Part shown: positions 41,768 through 50,521 of the stretch, piece after piece
Layout: each line of letters starts with the position of its first letter
Position numbering within the stretch: position 1 is the first letter of the stretch
Assembly (NCBI RefSeq): GCF_900115005.1
Contig: NZ_FOUY01000010.1
Location: 1-64,000, forward strand
Reading direction: 5' to 3'
Length of the DNA stretch: 64,000 nucleotides
DNA from: Pseudonocardia ammonioxydans
GTDB taxonomy: Bacteria > Actinomycetota > Actinomycetes > Mycobacteriales > Pseudonocardiaceae
Notes under the pieces: model-generated
Told to the model about the DNA's origin: nothing
The model's database searches: none
Seen by the model: only the letters and a program-made list of their open reading frames with translations
Made by a program: the position numbers and the translations under genes

Positions 41768-42450
41768 TCGCGGACCTCTACCGGACCCACGCCGACGACC
41801 TGGCCGCGGTGGTCGCCCAGCAGAAGACGTTCCTGGCCGGGTCCCCGACGGTCACCCCGCAGCTCGACGACGTCGAGGCCGAGCTGACCTACCTGCTGCT
41901 GCGCCACCACCGCCCGGCCCACGTGGTGGAGATCGGCACGTACTGGGGCTGGTCGACCACCTGGCTGCTGTCCGCGCTGCGCGACAACGGCCACGGGCAC
42001 CTGCACTCGTTCGACCTCGTCGACCACGTCCGCACCACCGTGCCCGCCGCGCTGGCCGCGGACCGCTGGACGTTCCACCACGGCGACCTGCGGGAGACCG
42101 TCGACGAGGTCCCGCCCGGGACCGGCTACCTGTTCGTCGACGCCGACCACGGCCGCCGGTTCGGCCGCTGGTACCTGCAGAACCTGTTCCCGCGGGTCGC
42201 CCCGGGCACCCCGACGAGCGTGCACGACGTGTTCCACCTGCGCTGGGCGCGCCCGTTCACCGAGGGGGCGGAGGTGCTGGGCTGGCTGCGGGCGCGGGGC
42301 GCCGGCTGGTTCACCGCCGCGCGGCCGGCCGCGCGGGCGACCCTGCGGGCACTCGACGCCGTCCGCGCCGAGGTGGGCATCGCCGGGGCCCGCGGCACCG
42401 ACCGGAACCCGATGATCTTCTTTACGATGCCCCCTGCGCGCGGGAGGTAG
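41755..42450 (+). CDS. Class I SAM-dependent methyltransferase (Methyltransf_24 type)
   Basis: The 231-residue protein has the SAM-binding motif VEIGTYWGWSTTWLLSAL, an acidic strand-end HLHSFDLVDH, and GYLFVDADHGRRFGRWYL, as in the Methyltransf_24 group. The group often modifies sugars or small natural products; the substrate is not predictable. GTG 41755 lies within the end of whiB4, so the two may be translationally linked. Its 3' end overlaps the convergent ATPase gene by 29 bases. Confidence 0.82.
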   Translation: MLDLIADLYRTHADDLAAVVAQQKTFLAGSPTVTPQLDDVEAELTYLLLRHHRPAHVVEIGTYWGWSTTWLLSALRDNGHGHLHSFDLVDHVRTTVPAALAADRWTFHHGDLRETVDEVPPGTGYLFVDADHGRRFGRWYLQNLFPRVAPGTPTSVHDVFHLRWARPFTEGAEVLGWLRARGAGWFTAARPAARATLRALDAVRAEVGIAGARGTDRNPMIFFTMPPARGR

Positions 42451-43591
42451 CGCCCGGCTCCTCCGCACCGCGCACGGCGCCCTCGGCCAGCAGGCCCCCG
42501 ACCCGGCGCAGGCCGTCCAGGTCGGCGATGTCCCCGGCCAGCGCAGGCACCCGCACCACGGAGACCGACGGGTGCGCCGCGGAGAACCGGGTCAGCAGGT
42601 GCTCTTCGCGCTGGTGCAGCTCGACCCGGTCGGCGTGCAGGCGCAGCACCGCGGCCGCGATCTGCGAGCCGGGCCCCCCGACCTGCTCGGCCGCGGCCCG
42701 GGCCCGGGCCGCGGACACCGGCGCCAGCACCGGGTGGGTCCGGTTGAGCACCAGACCGGCCAGCGGCATGTCCTCCGCCGAGAGGCGGTCGGTGAAGTAC
42801 GCCGCCTCGCGCAGCGCGTCCGGCTCCGGCGCGGCGACGACGAGGAACGCCGTCCCCGGCGAGCGGAGCAGCGCGTACGTCTTCTCCGCGCGGTCGGCGA
42901 AACCGCCGAACAGGGTGTCGAAGGCCTGCACGAACGCCGAGGCGTCCTGCAGCATCTGCCCGCCGATGATCGTGCTGACGGCCCGGGCGAACAGCCCGAA
43001 GCCGGCCTCGACGATCTTGCGCAGCCCGCGCCCGCCGGCCCGCGCGGGCGCGGCCAGCAACTTGATCATCCGTCCGTCCAGGAACCGGGACATCCGCTGC
43101 GGGGCGTCCAGGAAGTCCAGCGCCGAACGCGACGGCGGGGTGTCGACGACCACGAGGTCCCAGGTGCCCGCGGCGACGAGCTGACCGAGCTTCTCCATCG
43201 CCATGTACTCCTGCGTCCCGGAGAACGAGGAGGAGATGACCTGGTAGAACGGGTTCTCGATGATCTTCTGCGCCTTCTCCGGCGGCGCGTGGCCCTGCAC
43301 CATCTCGTCGAAGGTGCGGCGCATGTCCAGCATCATCGCGGCGAGCTCGCCCTCGGCGTCGGGCACCGGCGCCGGGTCGTTGCTCAGCTCGTCGACCCCG
43401 AGCGCCTGGGCCAGGCGCCGGGCCGGGTCGATGGTCAGCACGACCACCTGGCGGCCGCGCTCGGCCGCGCGCAACGCCAGCGCCGCCGACGTCGTCGTCT
43501 TGCCGACGCCGCCGGATCCACAGCAGACGATCACCCGGGTCTCCGGGTCGTCGATCAGCGTGTCGACCTCGAGGGTGTCCGATGAGCTCAT
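42422..43591 (-). CDS. ArsA/GET3-like ATPase (Rv3680-type)
   Basis: The 389-residue protein has the deviant Walker A CCGSGGVGKTTTSAALAL, the switch-like VLTIDPARRLAQALG and the DTPPSRSALDFLDAP motif of the anion-transporting ATPase family. Its start overlaps the stop of the partner ATPase gene (ATGA), and the pair is kept beside whiB4 and ponA2 in mycobacteria. There the pair (Rv3679-Rv3680) forms a complex linked to cell-envelope and redox tolerance. A tail-anchored-protein role as in GET3 is only by analogy. Confidence 0.88.
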   Translation of the reverse strand: MSSSDTLEVDTLIDDPETRVIVCCGSGGVGKTTTSAALALRAAERGRQVVVLTIDPARRLAQALGVDELSNDPAPVPDAEGELAAMMLDMRRTFDEMVQGHAPPEKAQKIIENPFYQVISSSFSGTQEYMAMEKLGQLVAAGTWDLVVVDTPPSRSALDFLDAPQRMSRFLDGRMIKLLAAPARAGGRGLRKIVEAGFGLFARAVSTIIGGQMLQDASAFVQAFDTLFGGFADRAEKTYALLRSPGTAFLVVAAPEPDALREAAYFTDRLSAEDMPLAGLVLNRTHPVLAPVSAARARAAAEQVGGPGSQIAAAVLRLHADRVELHQREEHLLTRFSAAHPSVSVVRVPALAGDIADLDGLRRVGGLLAEGAVRGAEEPGATSRAQGAS

Positions 43592-44640
43592 CTCCGCGCC
43601 TCCACGCGCACGCCCTGTTCGGTCAGCGACTCCGCCAGCTCGTACAACGCGCCCAGGTCGACGCCGCTGAGCAGGTTCGGCAGCGTCAGCCGGGACAGCG
43701 GCGGGTCGGGTTCGGTGTCCAGCCTGCCCAGCGCGGCCGTCTCACCGGCGACGGCGACCGCGTGCTCCACGGTCTCGGCCACCAGCCCGTCGATCTCGGC
43801 GGGGGCCAGCTCGAGGCCCGCGCTCGACAGGCCGTTGCGGATCCGGGAGGCGTCCACCCGGCCGCCGGCCGCCGCGGTCACCGACCGGTCGGGCAGCCAC
43901 TGCTCGCGCATCCGGTTGACCACGACCGCCCCCGTCCCGATGTCGGCCCGTTCCAGCTCGGCGACGGTGTCGAGGGTCTCGGTGACCGGCAGGTCGGACA
44001 GCAGCGTGACCAGGTGCACCGCGGTCAGCGGGGAGTGGATGAGCTGGTTGACGCCCTCGGCCTGGCCGTGGATCGGGCCGACCTTGGCGAGGTCGGCCAT
44101 CGCCTTGGTGACGTCGAGGAACGTCACGAGCCGCCCGGTCGGCGGGGCGTCGAGGACGACGGCGTCGTAGGCGGGCCGGCCGTCGGCACCGGTCCGGGTG
44201 ACGCACTCCTTCGCCTTGCCGGTGAGCAGGACGTCGCGCAGGCCGGGCGCCAGCGTCGTCGCGAACTCGATCGCGCCCATCCGGCGCAGCGTCCGACCGG
44301 CCATGCCGAGCCGGTAGAACATCTCGAAGTACTCGAGCAGCGCGGCCTCGCTGTCGACGGCCAGCGCCCGCACCTCGCCGCCGCCCGCGGCGACCGCGAT
44401 CCGGCGCTCCTCGTAGGGCAACGGGGCGGTGTCGAAGACCTGGGCGATGCCCTGGCGGCCCTCGACCTCGACCAGCAGCACCCGCTTGCCGCCGGTCGCC
44501 ATGGCCAGCGCGAGGGCGGCGGCCACGGTCGTCTTGCCGGTGCCGCCCTTGCCGGAGACCACGTGCAGACGGGCGTGCGCCAGCTCGTCCGGCCAGGGTG
44601 CGGGACGTGCCGGGGATTCGGGGTGGACGGTCGACGTCAC
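43588..44640 (-). CDS. ArsA/GET3-like ATPase (Rv3679-type)
   Basis: The 350-residue partner has Walker A VSGKGGTGKTTVAAALALAM, a LLVEVEGRQGIAQVFDT segment and VVLDAPPTGRLVTFLDV, all typical of the family. It is upstream of the second ATPase with an ATGA overlap, so the two are made in equal amounts. GTG 44640 (VTSTVHPES) is the only start giving a normal N-terminus. Divergent from the DUF4177 gene across 147 bases. Confidence 0.88.
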   Translation of the reverse strand: MTSTVHPESPARPAPWPDELAHARLHVVSGKGGTGKTTVAAALALAMATGGKRVLLVEVEGRQGIAQVFDTAPLPYEERRIAVAAGGGEVRALAVDSEAALLEYFEMFYRLGMAGRTLRRMGAIEFATTLAPGLRDVLLTGKAKECVTRTGADGRPAYDAVVLDAPPTGRLVTFLDVTKAMADLAKVGPIHGQAEGVNQLIHSPLTAVHLVTLLSDLPVTETLDTVAELERADIGTGAVVVNRMREQWLPDRSVTAAAGGRVDASRIRNGLSSAGLELAPAEIDGLVAETVEHAVAVAGETAALGRLDTEPDPPLSRLTLPNLLSGVDLGALYELAESLTEQGVRVEARR

Positions 44641-44775
44641 GCGATCAAGCGTACGGAGTCGCCGCGCCCGCAGCCCGTCGGCGAGGCAGGCCCCACACGA
44701 ACCGCCACACGAACGTCCGTCGCAGCGGGAGCGCCTTCCGTCGCGGGAGTCCGGTTCGCCGACGGTGGTCCGGGT

Positions 44776-44781
44776 TAGAGT
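44776..44781 (+). promoter_or_regulatory. Probable -10 box of a leaderless DUF4177-ridA transcript
   Basis: TAGAGT lies 6 bases before the ATG at 44788, so the transcript would begin at or near the start codon. There is no ribosome binding site, in keeping with a leaderless mRNA. Confidence 0.45.
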
Positions 44782-44787
44782 CCGGCC

Positions 44788-44958
44788 ATGAGCTCCCCGG
44801 TCGTGAAGTGGGAATACCTGACCGCCCCGCTGTTGATCCACAACACCAAGGCGATCCTCGACAACTTCGGCCAGGAGGGGTGGGAGCTGGTCACGGTGAC
44901 CGCCGGCGCCAACCCCGAGCAGCTGGTCGCGTTCTTCAAGCGCCCGGTGCAGCAGTGA
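44788..44958 (+). CDS. DUF4177 small protein
   Basis: The 56-residue protein (MSSPVVKWEYLTAPLL, then LDNFGQEGWELVTV and AFFKRP) carries the DUF4177 core, where N-x-x-G-x-(E/D)-GWE-L is the signature. The same small gene is kept next to the RidA gene in mycobacteria (Rv3678A). Its TGA overlaps the GTG of ridA. Function unknown. Confidence 0.85.
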   Translation: MSSPVVKWEYLTAPLLIHNTKAILDNFGQEGWELVTVTAGANPEQLVAFFKRPVQQ

Positions 44959-45413
44959 GTGCGCTCGCCCGCCTGTCCGAACTCGGCCTGAGCCTGCCCC
45001 CGGTCGCGACGCCCGCCGGCGCCTACGTCCCGGCGCGCCGCACCGGGAACCTGGTGTTCACCGCGGGCCAGGTCCCGCTCGTGGACGGCACGGTCGCCGC
45101 GACCGGCAAGGTCGGTGCCGCGGTCTCCGCCGAGCAGGCCTACGACCTGGCCCGGATCTGCACGCTGAACGCGCTCGCCGCCGCCGACGGCCTGGTCGGG
45201 CTGGACAACATCACCGGCGTGGTGAAGGTCGTCGGCTTCGTGGCCTCCGACCCGTCGTTCACCGGGCAGCCCGGTGTGATCAACGGTGCGTCCGACCTGC
45301 TCGGCGAGGTCTTCGGCGAGGCCGGCGGGCACGCCCGCTCCGCGGTCGGGGTGGCCGTGCTGCCGCTGGACGTGCCGGTCGAGGTCGAGCTGGTCGTCGA
45401 GGTCCGGGACTGA
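44955..45413 (+). CDS. RidA-family protein
   Basis: The 152-residue protein belongs to the YjgF/YER057c/UK114 (RidA) family, with GNLVFTAGQVPLVDGTVAAT, NALAAADGLVGLDNI and AGGHARSAVGVAVLPLDVPV. RidA proteins hydrolyse reactive enamine/imine intermediates made by PLP enzymes. The Arg in GHARSAVGV is the usual substrate carboxylate-binding residue. GTG 44955 overlaps the DUF4177 stop. Rv3678c is the positional counterpart. Confidence 0.9.
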   Translation: MSALARLSELGLSLPPVATPAGAYVPARRTGNLVFTAGQVPLVDGTVAATGKVGAAVSAEQAYDLARICTLNALAAADGLVGLDNITGVVKVVGFVASDPSFTGQPGVINGASDLLGEVFGEAGGHARSAVGVAVLPLDVPVEVELVVEVRD

Positions 45414-45414
45414 C

Positions 45415-45981
45415 ATGACCGCGCCCGCCGTGGCGCCGGCCGGGCACGAGCTGCTCCTGCGGCTGGCCGGCCGGCTCCCCGACGAGCTGCTGTGGCGGCT
45501 GCGCGGGTGGGTCGCCGGAGGTGACCGCGCCGCGGCCGGTGCGGTGCTGTCGCGGACGCTGCTGCGCCAGCGGATCGGGCTGACCGACGAGGAGCGCGGG
45601 CTGCTGTCCGAGCTCGTCGAACCGGAGTCACCGACGCGCCGACTGGTGGACGCCGTGCGGGCCGGCTCGCCGCCGGACCCGCCGTCCTTCGGCCCGGAGG
45701 AACCGGATCTGGCCGCGTGGTCGGCGGCCTCGGTCGTCGCGGGGGAGGCCGGCGCGCTGTCGCTCGCCGTCCGCGACGACGGTGCCCGGGTGCTGCTGGT
45801 GCGCGGCGCCGACCGGCCGCACGCGCTGACCGGGAGCCTGCAGCGGCTGCTGCGGGTGCACGGCGAGCGCGTCCCGCGGGTCGAGGTCTGGGCCGGCGAG
45901 GAGCCGCCCACCCCGTATCACGAGGCGGCGTGCGCGGCCGCCGTGCCGCTGTGGACCCGGGTGCCGGTGTCCACCGCCTGA
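45415..45981 (+). CDS. Unknown protein, short paralogue of the N-terminus of the gene at 46027
   Basis: The 188-residue protein starts with HELLLRLAGRLPDELLWRLR and later has LAVRDDGARVLLVRGADRPH and VPRVEVWAGEEPPTPYHEAA. The following gene begins YRLLLELAGRVDDDLLAAGR and has a comparable ~190-residue domain ending VEVHDDGDPDTTYHRAAWAV. Both look like duplicated copies of one actinobacterial domain. ATG 45415 lies one base after the ridA stop, so it belongs to the same operon. Function unknown. Confidence 0.75.
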   Translation: MTAPAVAPAGHELLLRLAGRLPDELLWRLRGWVAGGDRAAAGAVLSRTLLRQRIGLTDEERGLLSELVEPESPTRRLVDAVRAGSPPDPPSFGPEEPDLAAWSAASVVAGEAGALSLAVRDDGARVLLVRGADRPHALTGSLQRLLRVHGERVPRVEVWAGEEPPTPYHEAACAAAVPLWTRVPVSTA

Positions 45982-46026
45982 GCCCGCGGGTTCCCCGCTC
46001 CCCGGCCCGCCCGCGAAGGAGGCCCC

Positions 46027-49000
46027 ATGTCCGACCCCACGTACCGGCTGCTGCTCGAGCTGGCCGGCCGGGTGGACGACGACCTGCTCGCCGCCGGGCG
46101 GGAGCTCGTCGCCGTCGGCGAGGAGGGGCACGCGCTGGAACTGGTGGTGGCCGAGCTGGTCGCCGGCCGGACCGTGCTGCCGCCCGCGGTGCGGTCCGCC
46201 CTGGTCGCCGAGACCGCGGCCCGGCGCATCCAGCCGGACGCCGACCGCGGCCTGCCGCCCGCCGGTTCCACCGACGAGCTCCTGCACCGGTTCATCGGGG
46301 ACGGCCCGCCGGAGCAGGCCCGGGACCTCGCCGCCGCACTCGCCGGGACGAGCGCGCCCGGCGGTGGCTGGTCGCTGGCCTGGCGCGTCACGCCGGCCGG
46401 GGCCGCCCCCGGCCCGCTGCCCCAGCCGGTCCTGCTGGGCCGTGCGGGCAGCGACGAGTCGGCCGAGGTGCTGACCTACCAGGCCCAGTCGGCCCTGGGC
46501 CGGGCCGGCCTGGCCGCCTCGGTCGAGGTGCACGACGACGGCGATCCCGACACGACCTACCACCGGGCCGCGTGGGCGGTCGCGCGGCCGCTGCCCGCCG
46601 GCCCGGTGGCCTCCCACGACCGACCGACCGGCGGCAGCGGCCCGAGCACCGCACCTGCTCCGAATGATGGGGGCACCACTGCCCGAACCGTCGAGCGGCA
46701 GACAGGGGCGGCTGAGGACGCCTCCGACGCGGTCGCGGAACAGGGCCCGGCCGGGTCGTCGCGTGCCGAGGCGCACCCGACGGCCGGGGCTGCCGTGCAC
46801 GCGGTCGCCGGGTCCGCCGCAGCGGCGCACGACGGCACGCCGGTGGCCTCCGAGGCCGATCACGGGCTCCCGGCCGGCGGACCGGACGAGCAGCTCCCGC
46901 CGGCAGCACCCGACGACCCCGCGCCGGCCACGCACGACGTGCGCGTGCACCACACCGCGGCCGGTCCCGCCGAGCCGTCGGCGACGAGTGGGCACGACGC
47001 GCTGCGCCCCGGCACCGGAGCGGACGGCGACCTCCCGGCGCGTCTGCACACCGCCATCGGATCCGACGGGCCCAGCACGGACGCGATCCCCGGCCCCGCC
47101 GGCACGCACACGACGCCCGTGGCCACCGAGCAGGACCCGGCGGATCGCTCCGACGGGTGGCAGCACGCAACCGGCTCTCCCGAGCAGCCGGAGCAGGACC
47201 CCGACCGGCCCACCGACCAGCAGCCCGCCGATCGGTCCGACGGGTGGCAGCACGCGACCGGATCCCCCGACCAGCCGGAGCAGGACACCGTCCGGCCCGT
47301 CCAGCTGCTCGCGACCGGCCCGTCCGCCGGCCCGGACGCAGCCGGCCCGGCCGGCGACGGACGCCCCGCGGAGCGGTCCGCCCCGGACACCGCCGCCGAC
47401 GGGCCCGCGGCCGAGGAACCCACCGGCACGGAGCCGGCCGGAACGCCGGACGACGAGGCCGCCGGGGTCGCCGCACCGGACCCGACCGGCGCGACCGGTC
47501 CGGACGTCGCCGAGGAGCGCGCGGAACAGGACCCGACCACCACCGTGCTGCCCCGCCGGGGCGTCACCGACCGGACCCGGGAACTGCCGTTCCGGGACCG
47601 GAACGTCCGACCAGGACGATCGACTTCCCGGACGCGGTACGCGAACGTCACGTCGCTCCCGGGGATCGCCGGCCCGGGTGTCGGCACGCCGCCCCGGCGC
47701 CTGCGGGACACGGCAGCGGGCCCGACCGACGCGGCCGCACCGGGCACGCCGGGCCCGCAGGCCGATCCGGCAGGACCGGGCCCGGCCGACGGTCACGGAA
47801 CCGGAACCGCGGGCAGTGCCGGGGCCGGGGCCGGGGCGGAGCCGTCCCCCACCGGGCCGCTGCCGCCCCACACCGCCGGGCCGGCCGGCATTCCCACCGA
47901 CACCGAACCCCCGGCCTTCCTGCCCCCGGACGCCGGGTCACCGAACTCCGAGCTGCCGGACCCCGGCTTGCCGCACTCCGGGCTGGCGAACACCGGGCTG
48001 GCGGACACCGAGCCTCCGAACCCTGAGCTGCCGGACGGGCTCCCGGGACGGGTCACGCCGCTGCGCACCGGGTCGTTCCCGCCTCCCGCCGCGGCGCTGA
48101 ACGGCGTCACCGACCCGACCGGTCCACCGGAGCCGGCCGGACCGGGCGGCGTCCCCCGGGACGTCCAGTGGGGCGCCACCCAGGCCGGGCAGGGTCCGGC
48201 CGCACCCGACATCTTCGGCACGCCGCCGGTCGGTTCCGGCCCCGAGCCGAGTCCCGACGAGTACGCGTCCGGGCCCGGCCCGCACCTGCTCGGCCCCGGG
48301 GGCGCGACGCCGTTCACCCGCGGACCCGCCGGGCCCATCCCGCCGACGGATACGGCCGCGGACGGGACCGGACCGATCCCGCCCGTCCGGCCTCCACCGC
48401 CCCCGGCCGGTCAGGACGGCCCGGGGCTCGGGCCCGCTCCGGGGGCCGGCATGTTCGACGCCGTCGTCCCCGGGCCGGGCGGTCACCGTCCCGCCCCCGG
48501 CGACGACCCCACTCCGGCCGGCCCCGGCGACGACCCGACCGGTGCAGGACATCCGGCACCGCGGCCGTCCCCACCGATCCGGGCGTTGCGCCGGGCGACG
48601 GGCGACTGGTTCGACGCCGACGACCACCCCCGCGAGGCCGGACCCACCGGCGCGGTTCCCGGGGCCGGTGCTGCACCGTCGGCGGCTGGTTCCGCGGCTC
48701 CCGGCGCACCGCGGCCGGAGGGCGACCACGGCTACGCGCGGACCGGGACGGACCCGGGCCCCGCCGAGCCGCCGGCCGGGCGACCGGAGGTTCCCGGGGC
48801 CGCGGAGGACGCCTGGCAGCAGGACTGGGCGTCCGGTGCGTGGGTCGGGGACGTGCTGCCGGTCGCCGACCCGGTGCCGGGGACCGAGCTGCTCCCCACC
48901 GCGGACGGTGCCGAGATCGACGCGCCCACCCCGCCGCCCGGGGTGCCGATCGCGTACGCGCCCCCGGTACCCACATCGGCACTGCCAACAGCCGGTCCGC

Positions 49001-49569
49001 AGGGCCCCCGGCACCTGCTGCTGACCGAGGACTCCGACGACCCGGGCCAGGACGACCCGGGTTACGGCGCCACCGACCCTGGCACCGCGGACTACGGCAC
49101 CGCGGGCTACGCCGACTCCGGCCACGGCGACTCCGGCCCTGACGGCTCGGGGCGCGACGGCTCGGGGCGCAGCGACACGGGGCTCGGGGACACGGGGCTC
49201 GAGGACACGGGCCAGGCCGACACCGGCCAGGTCGCCCCGGGCTACAGCGGCTCGGGCTACGCCGACGACGGCCACAGCAACGACGACCGCGACGGCGAGG
49301 GGCACGACGGTGTGAGCTCCGGTGCTGTGGGCGCCACCGGCGCGGACACCAGCAACGGGAACCCCGGCGGCATGAGATCCGGAGCCGCGCCCGCCGCGGA
49401 GACACCCGGCGACATCCCGGAGATCCCCCGGCCGACCGGCGGCCTCGCCGACCGGCTCAGCCCGACCGAGCACGACCTGCTGCAGCGGCTGCACGAGGAG
49501 CTTGCGGCCCGGGAGAACGGCGGCGAGCCCACACCGCGGAACGGGACCGCCCGCCCCGACCGGAACTGA
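46027..49569 (+). CDS. 1180-residue protein with folded N-terminal domain and very long low-complexity region
   Basis: Residues 1-190 form a folded domain related to the preceding protein. Residues about 195-1150 are a Pro/Gly/Ala/Asp/Thr-rich region with no predicted fold. It includes a 19-residue unit occurring twice (DRSDGWQHATGSP and so on), a LADTGL-type pentad series near 640-665 and a Gly/Ser/Asp/Tyr series (DSGHGDSGPDGSG) near 1025-1080. The last 35 residues form a helix (SPTEHDLLQRLHEELAAREN). There is no signal peptide, membrane helix or LPxTG end, so it is probably cytoplasmic. ATG 46027 follows AAGGAGG. The frame is open for 3.5 kb with normal codon use, so it is a real gene. Confidence 0.8.
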   Translation: MSDPTYRLLLELAGRVDDDLLAAGRELVAVGEEGHALELVVAELVAGRTVLPPAVRSALVAETAARRIQPDADRGLPPAGSTDELLHRFIGDGPPEQARDLAAALAGTSAPGGGWSLAWRVTPAGAAPGPLPQPVLLGRAGSDESAEVLTYQAQSALGRAGLAASVEVHDDGDPDTTYHRAAWAVARPLPAGPVASHDRPTGGSGPSTAPAPNDGGTTARTVERQTGAAEDASDAVAEQGPAGSSRAEAHPTAGAAVHAVAGSAAAAHDGTPVASEADHGLPAGGPDEQLPPAAPDDPAPATHDVRVHHTAAGPAEPSATSGHDALRPGTGADGDLPARLHTAIGSDGPSTDAIPGPAGTHTTPVATEQDPADRSDGWQHATGSPEQPEQDPDRPTDQQPADRSDGWQHATGSPDQPEQDTVRPVQLLATGPSAGPDAAGPAGDGRPAERSAPDTAADGPAAEEPTGTEPAGTPDDEAAGVAAPDPTGATGPDVAEERAEQDPTTTVLPRRGVTDRTRELPFRDRNVRPGRSTSRTRYANVTSLPGIAGPGVGTPPRRLRDTAAGPTDAAAPGTPGPQADPAGPGPADGHGTGTAGSAGAGAGAEPSPTGPLPPHTAGPAGIPTDTEPPAFLPPDAGSPNSELPDPGLPHSGLANTGLADTEPPNPELPDGLPGRVTPLRTGSFPPPAAALNGVTDPTGPPEPAGPGGVPRDVQWGATQAGQGPAAPDIFGTPPVGSGPEPSPDEYASGPGPHLLGPGGATPFTRGPAGPIPPTDTAADGTGPIPPVRPPPPPAGQDGPGLGPAPGAGMFDAVVPGPGGHRPAPGDDPTPAGPGDDPTGAGHPAPRPSPPIRALRRATGDWFDADDHPREAGPTGAVPGAGAAPSAAGSAAPGAPRPEGDHGYARTGTDPGPAEPPAGRPEVPGAAEDAWQQDWASGAWVGDVLPVADPVPGTELLPTADGAEIDAPTPPPGVPIAYAPPVPTSALPTAGPQGPRHLLLTEDSDDPGQDDPGYGATDPGTADYGTAGYADSGHGDSGPDGSGRDGSGRSDTGLGDTGLEDTGQADTGQVAPGYSGSGYADDGHSNDDRDGEGHDGVSSGAVGATGADTSNGNPGGMRSGAAPAAETPGDIPEIPRPTGGLADRLSPTEHDLLQRLHEELAARENGGEPTPRNGTARPDRN
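47143..47286 (+). repeat. Direct repeat of a 57-bp unit in the giant gene
   Basis: Copies at 47143-47199 and 47230-47286 differ at only a few bases and encode 19 residues each. Thirty bases separate them. This indicates internal duplication within the low-complexity region. Confidence 0.85.
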
Positions 49570-50469
49570 TCAGCCCGCGACGCGGCGCAGCACCTCGTCG
49601 ACGATCCGCTGCAGATGCAGGGCCCGGTGCGCGCCCACCGGGAGCCTCCGGTCCCCGGTGTCGATCGCGGTGGCCAGGTCGTCGAGCAGCCGGCCGTAGC
49701 AGGCGGCCGCGTCGTCCGGGCGGTGGTCCACGACGTGACGGCCCCGCCCGCCGGGCCCGACGCCGCCGATCACGGCGATCTCGAAGTCGGTCGGCTCGAC
49801 CGGGGTCCGCAACGACAGCACGACCGAGCTCCGGGCACCACCGGCGTGCTCCAGGCCGATCCGCCAGAGGTCCGGGTCGTCGCGCCGCGCCTGGTCGACG
49901 CCGGTCACCGGTCCGAGCGCGGCGTCGAGCAGGTCGATCACGTGCGGTCCGACGTCGAGCAGCGCCCCGTGCTCGGCCCGCCACGCCGACGCCGCGAACG
50001 GACCGCCGAGCAACGCGCCCGACAACCAGCGCGCCGTCCCGACCGTCCCGGCGCCGTGCGGGCCCTCGTCAACCCCGTCCAGCCAGTCCCGGACCACCGG
50101 GTCGAACCGCAACGTCAGCACGGTCGCCGAGCAGACCCCGGCGTCGTCGATCGCGGTGGCCGCCCGCTCCGCAGCCACCAGGTCCGCCGCCAGTGGCTTC
50201 TCCAGCACCAGGTGCCTGCCCGCGGCCGCGGCCGCGGGAACCAGCTCGCCCTGCAACCGCGGCGGGACCGCGAACGCGACGGCGTCACAGGCGTCGAGCA
50301 GCTCCTCGAACGACGCGTGCGCGGGGCCACCGGCGATCGCGGCGACCTCGGCGGCCGCCTCGGGCCGCCGGGCCCACACCCCCGCCGACGACCAGCGCGG
50401 ATGCGCGGCGATCGCGGGCGCGTGCACGGTCCGGGCCCACGGCCCGGCACCGACGAGTCCGATCCGCAT
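49570..50469 (-). CDS. Gfo/Idh/MocA-family oxidoreductase
   Basis: The 299-residue protein has the NAD(P)-binding Rossmann start MRIGLVGAGPWARTVHAPAI, the EKPLAADL motif typical of Gfo/Idh/MocA enzymes, and LLDVGPHVIDLLDAALG with the catalytic-type His. These enzymes oxidise sugars or cyclitols; the substrate is unknown. Its stop abuts the convergent giant gene and it is divergent from the NUDIX gene. Confidence 0.87.
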   Translation of the reverse strand: MRIGLVGAGPWARTVHAPAIAAHPRWSSAGVWARRPEAAAEVAAIAGGPAHASFEELLDACDAVAFAVPPRLQGELVPAAAAAGRHLVLEKPLAADLVAAERAATAIDDAGVCSATVLTLRFDPVVRDWLDGVDEGPHGAGTVGTARWLSGALLGGPFAASAWRAEHGALLDVGPHVIDLLDAALGPVTGVDQARRDDPDLWRIGLEHAGGARSSVVLSLRTPVEPTDFEIAVIGGVGPGGRGRHVVDHRPDDAAACYGRLLDDLATAIDTGDRRLPVGAHRALHLQRIVDEVLRRVAG

Positions 50470-50521
50470 GCGGGCATTCTCACCATCGGAACCGGACGCC
50501 GGTGACCTAGGGTCGGCATTC

